Source of the DNA: Leishmania martiniquensis
Lineage: Eukaryota; Euglenozoa; Kinetoplastea; Trypanosomatida; Trypanosomatidae
DNA length: 64,000 nucleotides
Direction of reading: 5' to 3'
NCBI RefSeq assembly: GCF_017916325.1
Contig: NC_090161.1
Span: forward strand, 124,001-188,000
Shown here: one piece after another, positions 20,414 to 31,384 of the stretch
Position numbering within the stretch: position 1 is the first letter of the stretch
How the letters are laid out: each line of letters begins with the position of its first letter
Made by a program: the position numbers and the translations under genes
Notes under the pieces: generated by a model
Told to the model about the DNA's origin: nothing
What the model saw: the letters and a program-made list of their open reading frames with translations, nothing else
Databases searched by the model: none

Positions 20414-22186
20414 TCAGAGCACTCCACCAACGTACATGTTTATTTCCGAGTCCCAAATGTTCTGCCGGAGATGCAGCTCCCTCGCCGCCCGCCGCGACAC
20501 GTCTCGCCAGCTCTGCGCATTCGACGCGGCCGTGGAGAAGTAGCGAAGCAATGGAGACTCCATTGCGGCTGGGGAGGCTTTCAAGTGGAGGAAGCCCAGG
20601 AATGTGGCGGAAGCTTGCTGGAACAGTGGCACGACACGGGTGGCAAAGAGGGTCGCCGCCTTGGCACAGTTTGTCCCTGGGCGGATAGGGTTCATAATGT
20701 AAAGGTCGTCGGCAGGAGCCTTTGCAAAGGTCTTCTGCTGTGCATAGTCGATGCCGCGATGGCGGAAGTCGAACTCGTGCCCGTAGTACTTGAGGAAGCC
20801 GGCGAGAAGGGCGCCGATGCTCCGCTGCAGCTCTGCGGAGAAGCGGGCACGCACGCACTGCTGCAGGTACCAGAGCACGAGTAGTGAAATCGGGAAGGAG
20901 CCGAGGCCGCCGATGCTCGGGTCGTCGAGATGGCAGTTGTTCACCAGCGCCTTGACGAGCACGATCAGCGGCCGCGCCATCTCGTTGCCAGGCTCACAGA
21001 ACAGCTTGCATAGGTAGTTGGAGGACGTGCAGCCGCTTCTCTCGAAGGACAGATCAACCCGAACCTTTTCGCGGCGGTGCCAACACTTCACTATGGGTAC
21101 CTTGGCGTGAGCAATGCAGGTGATGTGAGTGAAATTTTGGCTACACCGCATGCGGTTCGCGACCGTGCGAAGAGCAGTCAAGAGAGCCCCTTTGAGGCTC
21201 CTCTGCGACGCCGCACCAGTAGCCGCGGAATCGATGCTCGCCATGGACCAGGACATGGTGTCCGCCATGGACCTCGCGATCTTCTCATTGGCGCTACGCA
21301 TGAGGACACAGTCCACGTCACTTGCCGGGATCATAAGGCCGGTGCAGAGGCTGCCGTATACCTGGATGTCTAAACCGACGCGCTGCACCGTTGAGCGGAT
21401 GTCGTTGATGACACGCAGCCGCATCTCTCGATCCTCGGACGTAGGGGAGAGGCAGTAAAGGAGCTCGATCAGTTTGGCGTCGAGGGTGAGGACACATGTG
21501 GCGACAGAGGAGGGTGGTAGCAGCGACTTGACGACTTCAGAAAACTTCCCCGGCGGAGATGAAGAGACCTGAGAAGAATCCGAAGAGCCTGCTACGAGCG
21601 GCACATCACTTTCTGTGTGAAGGCAGCGCTCTGTGCGGCGTTTGCGGCGGCAGCCATCCTCTTCATCAGCACTAGTGTCATTGTCTCGTCGGCGCCGGCC
21701 GCGGCGACCGTCGGAACGTGGTGGAGGTGCGCTGTAGATATGGTTTAATGGCGCGATATCTTGCCCGCGGTGCGGCGACAGAGGGTGCCGCCCATCAGGC
21801 GCATTTTTGGCGTTGCGGCCCCTCAGAGGAGAGGAGTTGCGCCCCGCATTGGCAGCCTCCTGGTCACCGCTGCCACGATGGCAAGTGTATCTTTGGTGCC
21901 TGTACGGAGCTGCCGAGTGCTGCCTTCTCGGTGATGTGCGGGGCGTTGTTGGCGTCAACGGCATACTGCTAGTATGGCTGTAGAGAAGCGTTTGTGGCGG
22001 CGCGTCGCGGTTGGAAGAACTTAGGGACGGCACTGAGACGCCAGAGGACGACGGTGTGGGGTGCCTCCCTGCCAGGCGTGAGAGGCGCGCGCTCTTTCTC
22101 TGCGACTGTGAAAAAATTCGTCTCGCTTGATGCGTGATGGTACTCTCTACAGCTCGATCAAGAGCTGCGCGCTCCACCGGCTTCAT
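20414..22186 (-). CDS. TRF4-type non-canonical poly(A) polymerase / terminal nucleotidyltransferase
   Basis: Adds nucleotides to RNA 3' ends; TRF4/PAPD5 proteins tag nuclear RNAs for exosome decay. Of 590 residues the first 210 are disordered (Ser/Pro/Arg-rich). The nucleotidyltransferase core has YGSLCTGLMIPASDVDC, with GS at 278-279 and metal-binding Asp290 and Asp292, and the third Asp in EKVRVDLSFE at about 379. PLIVLVKALV and GGLGSFPISLLVLWYLQQC give the central-domain helix pair of TRF4. The nucleotide-recognition region contains IMNPIRPGTN. No RNA-binding domain or zinc finger is seen, unlike the editing TUTases. The start is ATG 22186. An out-of-frame ATG at 22190 overlaps it, and the first AG after the upstream pyrimidine tract lies at the ATG itself, so translation may begin further in (residue 75 is the next Met). 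Confidence 0.82.
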   Translation of the reverse strand: MKPVERAALDRAVESTITHQARRIFSQSQRKSARLSRLAGRHPTPSSSGVSVPSLSSSNRDAPPQTLLYSHTSSMPLTPTTPRTSPRRQHSAAPYRHQRYTCHRGSGDQEAANAGRNSSPLRGRNAKNAPDGRHPLSPHRGQDIAPLNHIYSAPPPRSDGRRGRRRRDNDTSADEEDGCRRKRRTERCLHTESDVPLVAGSSDSSQVSSSPPGKFSEVVKSLLPPSSVATCVLTLDAKLIELLYCLSPTSEDREMRLRVINDIRSTVQRVGLDIQVYGSLCTGLMIPASDVDCVLMRSANEKIARSMADTMSWSMASIDSAATGAASQRSLKGALLTALRTVANRMRCSQNFTHITCIAHAKVPIVKCWHRREKVRVDLSFERSGCTSSNYLCKLFCEPGNEMARPLIVLVKALVNNCHLDDPSIGGLGSFPISLLVLWYLQQCVRARFSAELQRSIGALLAGFLKYYGHEFDFRHRGIDYAQQKTFAKAPADDLYIMNPIRPGTNCAKAATLFATRVVPLFQQASATFLGFLHLKASPAAMESPLLRYFSTAASNAQSWRDVSRRAARELHLRQNIWDSEINMYVGGVL

Positions 22187-23669
22187 CCATAGAGCAGAGA
22201 GTACAGGGAGGAAAAGAAGAGAGCAGAATGACGACGAGGCGTCTGACTGGAGATGTGCGCTTGCTCACAAGTGTATGTTGTTCGCAGCCACACCCGTGCA
22301 TGCTTCGACGCACGAGAGGGGGAGGGTTGCAGGCAAGATAGGTATGAAGCTCGTCGACCGTCTGGCCTTCAGCTGTGGGTATGTTTGTCCTCGTCAGCAC
22401 GCAAGGGGGTGGCGCACAGCCCGATCATAGTGAGGCACGCCACCCCCCCGCCCACCGTCGCCGCCCCCTACGCCCCCTCCTTGTCTCCCCTCGCGGGTGG
22501 CGCGGCTGGCGAGAGCAGAGCAAAGAGAGCGGACGAACTGCGAAGAGGCAAGCACAGATGGAGTAGACGCCAATGAAAAGAGCAGATGCAGAGCCCACAC
22601 AGCCCACTTTCAGTGGCGACCTTCTCCCTTCGAGAGAGGATATGAAGAGGCGCGTGCCCCATGGAGAGCTCCAGAAGGGAGAAAGGACATGCGGACTCGC
22701 ACCACCGTAGGCAGAGACACGCCTACACACAGGAGACCGCGCGGCGGATAGTCAAAGCAGCCCCGCATGTTCCTACGGCGGAGGCAGGCAGGTAGACTGC
22801 AAGAGGGGGAGAGAGAGAGAGGCAGAGGACAGAAAACACCCGGTGAAGAGCGCAGAAAAATCACCTGCGCAAGAACAGCAGCAAACGTGCAGGAGTGCCG
22901 CTCAGCCTCAGAGTGCTCTCGCGCGTGGAAAAAGAGGGACGACGAGAAAGGGAAAGGTGCGGTCATCGCGGGTGCCACTCCCCCACACACTCCCCGTGCC
23001 GTAAGGGGTCACTGCGAGCTTCCACATAAATCTGTGGGCAAGAGAAAGCCGCCGCCAGGCGTGGCGAGACACACGGCGATGGGCTTTCGCGACGCAAACA
23101 GAGCCCTGAACACCGACATACCGAAGGAACAGGAAAACATATGCAAAAAGAGTGGAAGGTGACGTCGTACATCACACAGAATGTGTGTGTGTGAGGGGCG
23201 GGGGATGGGAGAGTCAGCGGGAGGGAGCGGAGTTGGAGGGGGGAGGCGTGGCGCACACTGGCCCCACTATCTGTCCCCCCTCACGTGCCTGCGACCCCCT
23301 CCCCCATGCCGTCCAGCCACCCACCCCCATTGGCTTGCTTTCTCTTTCCTTTGAGAAAGCACAACCGGGAAAAACAACTATGTACATTCGCAGCAGCGAA
23401 AGGGGGCGATCAGCGTCGCGCAGCCTTCAACTCGAGCTCCGCGACAGATGCAACGAAGAAAGACGCACCTTTCCATCTCTGCACACAAACGAAGCTGCCC
23501 AACGTTGTGTCACCCAACCCTTTGGGAAGAAGGAGGAGAGCCGGTTCCTCGAGGAAAACAAAGGCCAGCAAGCCGCCAGAGGTTGGGTGATACAAAGAGA
23601 GAGAGAAAGAAAGAGTGCGCGCTGTCTATCCCTTTGGCGGCCGTCGTCATTAGACCCTCTTCTCTGCCC
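22187..23669. other. intergenic between the LRR protein and the poly(A) polymerase
   Basis: No supported gene. The coding strand has a pyrimidine tract (CTCTCTTCTTTTCCTCCC) just upstream of 22190. It is unusually G-rich at about 22438-22495, where the plus strand is C-rich. Confidence 0.5.
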
Positions 23670-25109
23670 TCATGCGGCAGCCGCCGGTGCAGCGGGAGCG
23701 CGGACGGTGTGCAGCTGCTGCTGAGCGAGCTTCTGCTGCTGGTACAGGGCCGCATGTCGGCTGAGTACTCGATTCTTGTTCAGTCGCTCCTCCAGCAAGT
23801 TTTCGATCTTCCTCTGGGCAACCCGTGAAATTTTGTTGCCGTTCGTCACAAGTACCGAGAGCTGCGCATTCCGCAGCACTGCCTCAATGAGCTGCGAGGC
23901 GCCCTCCTCGCCAATCTCGTTGCAGGAGACGTCCACGACAGAGATGGTGATGCCCTCGGCCATGTTTTGTGCGAGGCGCACGGCAGCCTCGTCCTCGAGG
24001 GCGTTGTCGCTAAGATTGACTTCCCTAAGGGAGATGGAGGTGCTCAGCAGGCTGGCAATGCGCACACCGCCGCTTGTAGACAGCCTGCACGAGCTCAAGT
24101 CCAGCTGCTCGAGAGCGCTGCGCTGGTGAGCAGTGAGGGCGTTCGTGAGATCGTTCGCACCGAGAGGGCCGACCTCGTTGCCCGACAATGACAGTATGCG
24201 GAGTGATGTGTTCTTGGCAAGACCCTGCTCTGCAATCGTCCTCACACCGACCGCTGTGAGCGTGTTAAGGCGAATATCCAGTTCCTCGAGGGTGCCGTTG
24301 GCCCCTAGCATGGCGGCAACAGCGGCAGCGGCCTCGTCCGTGGCGTGGTTGCTCCCTAATGTTAACCGTTTCAGCTCCTTGTTCGTCTTGACAGCATCAC
24401 AGATGGTGATCACTCCCTCCGGGCCGAGATAGTTACCGTGAAGCTGCAGCACCTGTAGCACCGATGCCGGGTTGCGGAGAACGCCGGCAATGTGCTCGGC
24501 ACCACTTGGGCCCAACTCGTTCACGGAAAAATCAAGCGAGCGCAGGTACGTGTTGCGCTCCAGCGCTTTCGCCACGAGTGCCGCCCCTTCAGGGCCGAAC
24601 TTGTTTGAGGCCAGCCCGAGCCGCGTCAGTGCCGTGGACAGGGAGACGGACCGCAGCAGGCGATGCGCGTCGCCTGCGCATAGACGATTACCCCGGATGT
24701 CGAGGACCTGCAAACTCTGCGACAAGTTCACGACCCCCGCCAGACCATCGCACCCATCCTTACCGATGTCGTTGTAGCAAAGGAACACCTCCGTCACTGG
24801 CGACGACTCAAGGCAGGAGGCGATCCTCAGCGCCGCCGCAGGCCCCAGTTGGTTGTCCATGAAGTCGATGATGCGAATAGGAGTATCTGTCTCGCGATCT
24901 GAAAGAACGCGACAGATGCTCTCCAGCTGCTGCTTTGAGATCTGCCGCCATGGAATCTGCATTTGGCGGCGGCCATCGTTCAAGCTGCTGCCAGCAACGG
25001 CAAAGGAGGCGCGAGTCTCAGTGCGTGCAGCAGCCGGTGCAGCGCCAGAAATCGTGGGTCCGGCGGACGGCGATATGCCTGAGGAAGCTTGCCTGGGTGG
25101 GAACGACAT
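23670..25109 (-). CDS. leucine-rich-repeat protein, ribonuclease-inhibitor type
   Basis: A protein of 479 residues. After a Ser/Ala-rich N-terminus of about 55 residues comes WRQISKQQLESICRVL. About twelve consecutive repeats of roughly 28 residues follow, with the pattern L..LDL..N.LG..GA..I...L; examples are LRSLDFSVNELGPSGAEHIA and LRILSLSGNEVGPLGANDL. This is the RI-like LRR class, which forms a horseshoe for protein binding. There is no kinase, F-box, NACHT or membrane segment. The C-terminus is helical, with a Gln-rich stretch and a Pro/Ala tail. LRR proteins of this class are abundant in trypanosomatids, some in the flagellum or cytoskeleton, but nothing here fixes a role. The start is ATG 25109; the upstream frame starts with TTG. 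Confidence 0.85.
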   Translation of the reverse strand: MSFPPRQASSGISPSAGPTISGAAPAAARTETRASFAVAGSSLNDGRRQMQIPWRQISKQQLESICRVLSDRETDTPIRIIDFMDNQLGPAAALRIASCLESSPVTEVFLCYNDIGKDGCDGLAGVVNLSQSLQVLDIRGNRLCAGDAHRLLRSVSLSTALTRLGLASNKFGPEGAALVAKALERNTYLRSLDFSVNELGPSGAEHIAGVLRNPASVLQVLQLHGNYLGPEGVITICDAVKTNKELKRLTLGSNHATDEAAAAVAAMLGANGTLEELDIRLNTLTAVGVRTIAEQGLAKNTSLRILSLSGNEVGPLGANDLTNALTAHQRSALEQLDLSSCRLSTSGGVRIASLLSTSISLREVNLSDNALEDEAAVRLAQNMAEGITISVVDVSCNEIGEEGASQLIEAVLRNAQLSVLVTNGNKISRVAQRKIENLLEERLNKNRVLSRHAALYQQQKLAQQQLHTVRAPAAPAAAA

Positions 25110-27199
25110 GCGTGCGAAGGGAGGAAGGTGCAAGTGCCGCTTTCAGTCAAGAAGGGCGTAGGTCTGCGTGTCCTAAACCGATAGCGTTTCTCCCAAAGCG
25201 ATGGGCGCAACGCCAGTAGCGGTGAGGCTCGCGGAAGGTGATGGACTGGTGAGACTGAAAATGGCCCTAAGCTTCAGCTTGCTTTTGTGTGTGTGTATGT
25301 GTGGGTGCGGCTAAGAGGCACTCAAACGTCATGAGAGAGGTGCGTAGGGATGAGGAGAAGTGGAGAGCCCATTAATGTGCCGCTGCGCTGCTCCATTCGG
25401 GTGGGCCAGCGCTCGCATATCCAGCATGCGATGCATGAAGGCGAAAGCCGCTCTGAAATGCCCCCCCTCACGGTTACATTGCAGTTGGAGCATCAGCGCC
25501 TCGCTTGAGTGAGAAGGGGGTTTAGGGGAAGAGGTCGGTGTTCGACTTCCACGGAGGGTTGTCAATGCGCCGCTGCAGCCGCTTCTGAGATGCGGGAAAA
25601 GCAGAAGCAGGGGGGAGGAGCAAGGAGCAACAGAATAAGCACATGGGAACGGAGAGACACGTACGCGTATGTGTATACATGCAAAAGTACATATATGTGT
25701 ATACGAAGACGGCAGGCGAACAAAAGAATAAAAGTCGGGTGCCCGGCCAGTGCGAGCGGCCGCTGCGAGACCCGCAGAGGAGGGCGAAAAGTGCAAGGCG
25801 CAACCGCCACACCGCCGTAGTGCAGCCATATGCACCAAATGCGCCCCTACGCGAGACGCATGAGCACAGTGCACACACACACACATACACATATATATAT
25901 ATACATATGGTTATGAGCGAGGAGAAAGAGGAATGGCGTACCCCGCAACGGAGAAAGAGGGCGCGGGCGTACGCTAGCCGCGATCCACGCCCACTCACTC
26001 CCTCTTGCGTCGGGTCGTGCAAAGAACGGAGGATAATGTGTGAGGGAGAGGGGGTCAGAGGAGAGCGCGTGCGCATCTCCGCCACCGTGCGCGTAGGCGT
26101 AGGACACAGAAGTGAATAGATGCACAGGAGCCTCTGCACGCAGTGAGCCGCGAGCCGCCCTAGGCTCAGCGTCAGGGTCATGCGTACAGCGCGGTCTCTG
26201 CGAGTCTCGTTCGCTGCGGCGTTTAGCCATCACATCTGCCCACCGTAAACGTCGCTCCTGTCCTTGCAGTTGTGAAGGGTGGCGGCACATGGCAGACGCC
26301 GCTCGCGGAAGGCCAATCGGGGCCATCGGCGCCACATCAGGGAAGTATGCAGTGCACCGCCTCGTCCTCCGCCGCCTCCTCCTTCTCACCCTTGTCATCC
26401 TCACCAACCTCACGCTGGCAAGCGCTCGAGCGGGGCATGCTCGTCCTTATCCCGCAGCTTTGCGTTGTTCGCAGAGTGGTGGCACGGCGACCGATGGGCC
26501 ATCGCCCTTCGGGCCACATAAGAAGGCTTAGCGATGTTCTACGTGATCACTGCCGCCAGAATGTCTGTCAGTAAAGTGTGCAACGGACTCGTTCGGGTGA
26601 GCAGAAACAAAACAGATGACGCTCTCAGAGAGGAGGCGGCGCACATTTTTTTCTGGCCCGATTGCTGCTCCAGTGTCGGTTACGGCTGATAAACACCGCT
26701 TACTGGAGGGATGCGTCGCCATTGTCGGCAGCGCTTGTGCGTGGGTGCCGGGGCCATCCAGGTTCGGCCAGGGTTGGCACGACTCGAAAGAGCAGAAATG
26801 GGAACTCGCAGCCTGGCAGTAGTGAAATAACTTCATGGCTGACTTTGGCGAGCCAGCGCCATGGCTGCTGTCCCCCTCGCTCCCTACGGCGACTGTGATG
26901 CCGCGTGCACGACGAGCTCTGTCGTCTCATTTAGCTTCAGGGGCAAGCATCCGAATTCGCACGGTGCCGCACAGCCGCAGCTGCAGTCGTCGGGTGTCGA
27001 CAGCGTACCTACGGGCCACGGGCGTACCCTCCCAGTGTCCCTCGCTCATCCGCATCGGCGGTGAGGCAGTTGTAACTCAGCTTCTGGTGTAGATGTTGGT
27101 CTCTCAGGTCACAACTTCGGTGCATAGGGCAGGGGGCACAGCTGCTAACGTAGCAGCCCCATTCCAGTTGGATGGCTGTGACAGAGGTACCTTTCACCG
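25110..27199. other. long intergenic region, 3' UTR of the large membrane protein
   Basis: About 2.1 kb with no supported gene. It contains (TG)n at about 25285-25303 and (CA)n(TA)n at about 25870-25907. The 26100-27190 part has a more mixed composition without tracts, as in a UTR that has absorbed an old insertion, but I cannot identify one. A 102-codon minus frame at 26528-26836 was considered and not accepted. Confidence 0.5.
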
Positions 27200-30100
27200 T
27201 CAGGGCGGCGTCGAGCAGGCCACGCCCTGGCCATCAACACGGTTGTTGGCGCGCGTACGCAAGTGGGCCTCAGGGGCATCCCCGTCCTTCCCAAGCACCC
27301 CGGCAACGGAGTCGTCCGGTGGAAACTCAGATGATGGCCCTAGCTCGGTGCTCGTCAGCCCCGCGCATAGCGGTGTCAACGGAACATGCGCGAAGAGCAC
27401 ACGCGCCTCCTCTCCCTCTACCATGGGAAACACACGGTAGTTTTCCGCTTCGAGCTGTGACTCGGCCAGATAGCGCGTCTCCATTGAGCTGTGGGAGCGG
27501 TAGTAGAGCCACTTCAGGCAGCGAATGTGGAGGAAGCAGGAGCCGCTGCCGACCTTGAAGCGTGGCGTCATCGACCGGCTGTCATGTACGTGCAGAAGAA
27601 GCCTTCGACGTATACTGCTGCTCGGAGGCGGATCGCCCACTTTCGATCCGGGCCGTGGCGTGAGCGCATAGAAGTAGTAGAGGAGAAACATGTACGGCTC
27701 CAGGACGGCAAGAGCAATGTGCGGCACCACCAAGACGAACGCGAGGAGGGTGTCGACGCTGAGGATAGCCAGCCACGACATCACGTCGGCGTCCGGCTCG
27801 TCGAGAGACGGCAGAAACCAAACGCGCGTTGTGAACGGTACGAAGAGCATGCTGAGGCAGAAATAGAGAAAGAACGTCGCGGAGCCGCTTTGAAGGAGAA
27901 AGTTGTTGCCGGCAAAGCTAATGAGCAGCGCGTTCACCACGTTTACCAGCGGGATGCACCGGAGGCAGAAGAGGGCACGGTTCAGCGCGCTGTTTACAAA
28001 GAAGAGGTCAGTGAGGGCTGTGCTGACCAAATTCTCCGTGCCCGTGGCCGCCACGATGGAGTAGACACCGAAGATGGCGGCAAAGAGAAGCGGCACCACT
28101 GAGGGCAGCTGCATGCGCACAGCCAAGAGCTTCATCTCCTCTGAGGACTGCACGGCGAGCGGGAGATTCACGTAGACGGTGAGGCACAACAACCCCAGGT
28201 TGGCTGCCAGCAGGAGGATGAGGAGTGCCTTCCGCTTCGTGACCCCGTGCCGGGCCTTTCCGGGCTTGTAGAGGATCGGAAGAACCCCTCGGTAGTCAAA
28301 GCGGTAGGCAACGGACTTCTTCTGCAGCATGCGATGGATGCGAATGATGTCACGGGAGTGCGGGAAGGCCTGCAGGTTCCTCGCTGCGTGGTCCACCGCC
28401 TCTGGGATGTGGTGGTCAAAGCACAGGGCGATCGTTAGCAAATTCTGCGCCGCTGGACTGTGCGGGTAGCGCTCCGACAGGAGCACCGCCTGCCCTAGGA
28501 AGTCCCTATCGCCGCACATGATGGAGAGCAGCACCTGACACAGCTCCGTCAGCCGGGAGTGGGGGTAAAAGTGCAGCATGCGGCGCGCCATGTCGCGGCT
28601 GATGTCTAAGATCTCTTTGCTCAGCGTCTCGCTCTCCTGCAGTATCGCGTCCTTCTTGCAGATTGCCTCCCGACTCTCGGGGTTCGACAGACACGCCTTC
28701 GCCGCCTCCAAATCGCTGAACAGCAGCGCCTCCAACAGCTCGAACCCGACGTGAAAGGCGAAATAATACACCTGAAGCGGGAAGCAGTCAGAGAAGGCGA
28801 ACTCGACGGAGCCGACCACCTCATCCACCGCGGCGACGGCGCAGCACACGTCATCCCAGGCACCGCGCAGCTGCCCGGCGTTGTAGAGAACCACAGCGCG
28901 GTTCATGTGAAACGGGATCATCTGTCGCGTAGAGGCGTACAGCGGCAGGTTCGACGGGTACAACAGCCGGTGTGGCTCGGACTGCAGCTTGACGGGGATG
29001 CCGCCAGCGCACAAGCCGCCGAAGAAGGCCGGAGACACCGCGATGTACGCCAAGAGGTGCGGCGACAGTGTCACCCCCAGTACAGACGTAGCGTCCTCTA
29101 GCGCAGTGCCTGTTATCACCACGACATTGCGCAGCGTGTCCAGAAGCAAGGCATCATCATGCATACTGCTTTCCGTGGCGCTGCAGCCGCGCACCTGCAT
29201 ATCCTTAGCCCGGTCGAGCGCGATCTTTGCCACCCTCATTGCCGGCTCCACCATGCCCAGCTGCAGCAGCGTCAGCGCGTGTACGGACTCTGTGAGCACA
29301 TACAGGTACCTTTGGATGGTCGGCGAGAAGTTAGCAGCTGAGTCGGCCAGTGCCGCCACTCGCTTCACGTCAGCGCTGGCGCCCGTGAAGCGAACGGTGT
29401 CCGCCATGACGGTCTCATTGGCAGCCGGCAGCGGCAGCCCGAAAAGTGACAGCGAGCACCCAACGTGGTAGCTCAACGAGTCGTCGGCGTAGTCGAGAAG
29501 GGTGACGACATCCTTGCCAAACTGAAGCCGCTCGCCCACCTGCAGGCTCGACCACGCTTGCATGAAGAGGGCAAGGCGGACGTGGTACTCCATGCCAGGA
29601 ACATTAGGAGCGTGCGGTAGCGGCGACCGCGCCGCCGAAAAGGTCGAGTCGTAGTGGTGACAAGGCAGCGCCTCTGCCTCGCCTCCAGCAGCACCGGCCT
29701 CCGATCGCGCGTCCAGAGGGTGGTGGCTGGTCCCTATTGGCTGGGTCACCATCCCGATTTTTTCCGCCCAGTGCAGAAAGCGTGACACTGCCATCATACA
29801 GGTGCGATAATGATGCGTCTGAAAGGCCGTCACCGCCGTGATGAAGAAGACGTCCCACTCCACACAGTTAGAGAGCAGCAGTGAGGCGGTCTCCTCCTGA
29901 TGAAGAGGGCGCGGCGTGGTGGAGGCCCAAGCAGGTCCATGTGTCGATGCAGGCAGGAAGGTTGGGGAACAGCGGGAGTCCTCGCTCTCGCAGTTGCTTC
30001 GCAAGGGGCTCTTGTGGGTGGCCCTGTCGCTGCGTCGATCGTTCCACGACGAGCGCGTACGGCTCCGCTTGCGTCGCCGCCCTTCCCCAGCGAAGTTAGT

Positions 30101-31384
30101 GGGGCAGCTGCCGTTGTTGCCCTCCATCATCACTGGTGCAAAGGGTAAAGTGAGGGTGGTTCCTGTCCGTGTCGCGGGGGTAGAATCGCCGTCACAGGCC
30201 CTGCTCGGTGGCGTGGGTGGACTGGACAGTGTACCCTCCAGCAACTCGGCGGGTGGCGTCGATTCACACAGCGCAAAGTAGCAGCGAAACCACAGGTTAG
30301 ACGGAGCCTCGTACCCGTCACCAGCCGACGCGGCGGTGGTGACAGGCATGATGGCGGCTAATTCAACGGCGGTGTCACTGCTCGAGCCCATCGGCATTAT
30401 CGCGCTGAAATCTGAAGAGCTTCTTCTCTGAGCCCGGTGCTGCGTGGTCGCTGGGGACAAAGTCGCGCTACTTGGGCCGCCGTCGTGGCCGCCAACGTAG
30501 GAGGCTGCAATGTCCGTCTTGGTTTTGCTGGGGTTCGTCGGCTTTCGACTCTTTCGGCTGCTGGAGCTTCCCGTGGGGGTCTCGGGCGATGTGCACAGCA
30601 CTAGGCCCACCGTGTACCAGCGACGCACCTCCATCATGTCCATGAGCTGCATCGATTGCAGCACCACGCGGCACACTACGGCCTCGGTAACTCGCGTCGG
30701 ATCCACATCGAGGCTCGATACCTGCAGGCTCCTAGCTGCGCGTGGCTGCGTGCGGTGCTGCTGCCACTCGAGCATTACTGTTTTGTGTCGCTCCGGGCAG
30801 CAGGCACTCGAGAGAAGTCGCTGGTGCTGCTCGTACAGCACAACGCAGGTTGCGATCACATACGACTCTAATAAAATTAAGCCGAATTCCACCTCGCCGC
30901 CCAGAATGGCGCTCGCCGCCCTCGCAAGCGCGTCACCGTCCGTTTCGCTCAGACGTTTCGCCTCGGCTATGCAGCCGGCGGCCATCGCTTCCCATGCACG
31001 AGCGGAGCGCACGTGGCAAATCGTATCGAGGCAACTTGGTGCCGGATCTACTGCCAATGGTGGCCATTGGGGGGCGGCGCACTGCGAGGCCGACGGGAGC
31101 GGCATCTGGGAGATCATGCTTCTTTGCATTGCACCCGTCTCCCCGTCCGAGCATTCACGTGCATCCTCGTGCACTACGAACGCCGCGCCCGCCGAGATAC
31201 TGCCGGGGCAGGCGGTAGCGGAGAAGGTGCATGACTTCGTGCAGTTGAGGCCCGCAGCGGTGGCGGTGCTAGCGCCATCCGCAACGCTCTGCGCCAACCT
31301 GGTGACGGCGAGGCGGCGAGCGTAAGAGAACGGCGCCCTTTCCACCCCGGATGGAGCCGAAACGTGAGGCGGCGTGCGCTGCAT
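27200..31384 (-). CDS. large unknown protein with C-terminal multi-span membrane domain
   Basis: I do not recognise this 1394-residue protein. Roughly the first 1000 residues are soluble, with Ser/Thr/Pro-rich disordered inserts between helical stretches that look like a TPR-style or other alpha-solenoid scaffold (for example YRTCMMAVSRFLHWAEKIG and MNRAVVLYNAGQLRGAWDDV). From about residue 1000 to 1235 there are four to six hydrophobic segments, beginning KALLILLLAANLGLLCL and ending near YMFLLYYFYAL. About 160 cytosol-like residues close the protein. This layout suggests an endomembrane or plasma-membrane protein with a large cytosolic head. The start is ATG 31384; the open frame beyond is a pyrimidine-tract translation. 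No catalytic motif is seen. Confidence 0.8.
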   Translation of the reverse strand: MQRTPPHVSAPSGVERAPFSYARRLAVTRLAQSVADGASTATAAGLNCTKSCTFSATACPGSISAGAAFVVHEDARECSDGETGAMQRSMISQMPLPSASQCAAPQWPPLAVDPAPSCLDTICHVRSARAWEAMAAGCIAEAKRLSETDGDALARAASAILGGEVEFGLILLESYVIATCVVLYEQHQRLLSSACCPERHKTVMLEWQQHRTQPRAARSLQVSSLDVDPTRVTEAVVCRVVLQSMQLMDMMEVRRWYTVGLVLCTSPETPTGSSSSRKSRKPTNPSKTKTDIAASYVGGHDGGPSSATLSPATTQHRAQRRSSSDFSAIMPMGSSSDTAVELAAIMPVTTAASAGDGYEAPSNLWFRCYFALCESTPPAELLEGTLSSPPTPPSRACDGDSTPATRTGTTLTLPFAPVMMEGNNGSCPTNFAGEGRRRKRSRTRSSWNDRRSDRATHKSPLRSNCESEDSRCSPTFLPASTHGPAWASTTPRPLHQEETASLLLSNCVEWDVFFITAVTAFQTHHYRTCMMAVSRFLHWAEKIGMVTQPIGTSHHPLDARSEAGAAGGEAEALPCHHYDSTFSAARSPLPHAPNVPGMEYHVRLALFMQAWSSLQVGERLQFGKDVVTLLDYADDSLSYHVGCSLSLFGLPLPAANETVMADTVRFTGASADVKRVAALADSAANFSPTIQRYLYVLTESVHALTLLQLGMVEPAMRVAKIALDRAKDMQVRGCSATESSMHDDALLLDTLRNVVVITGTALEDATSVLGVTLSPHLLAYIAVSPAFFGGLCAGGIPVKLQSEPHRLLYPSNLPLYASTRQMIPFHMNRAVVLYNAGQLRGAWDDVCCAVAAVDEVVGSVEFAFSDCFPLQVYYFAFHVGFELLEALLFSDLEAAKACLSNPESREAICKKDAILQESETLSKEILDISRDMARRMLHFYPHSRLTELCQVLLSIMCGDRDFLGQAVLLSERYPHSPAAQNLLTIALCFDHHIPEAVDHAARNLQAFPHSRDIIRIHRMLQKKSVAYRFDYRGVLPILYKPGKARHGVTKRKALLILLLAANLGLLCLTVYVNLPLAVQSSEEMKLLAVRMQLPSVVPLLFAAIFGVYSIVAATGTENLVSTALTDLFFVNSALNRALFCLRCIPLVNVVNALLISFAGNNFLLQSGSATFFLYFCLSMLFVPFTTRVWFLPSLDEPDADVMSWLAILSVDTLLAFVLVVPHIALAVLEPYMFLLYYFYALTPRPGSKVGDPPPSSSIRRRLLLHVHDSRSMTPRFKVGSGSCFLHIRCLKWLYYRSHSSMETRYLAESQLEAENYRVFPMVEGEEARVLFAHVPLTPLCAGLTSTELGPSSEFPPDDSVAGVLGKDGDAPEAHLRTRANNRVDGQGVACSTPP

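Noticed and set aside
25522..26181. 219-codon minus-strand open frame
   Set aside because: Runs through (CA)n and (TA)n microsatellites, giving a YIYVYVCVC-type sequence; not a plausible protein.
26528..26836. 102-codon minus-strand frame with fairly normal composition
   Set aside because: It sits alone in a 3' UTR with no pyrimidine tract and AG in a sensible place and no recognisable family. It could be a small gene, but I cannot support it.
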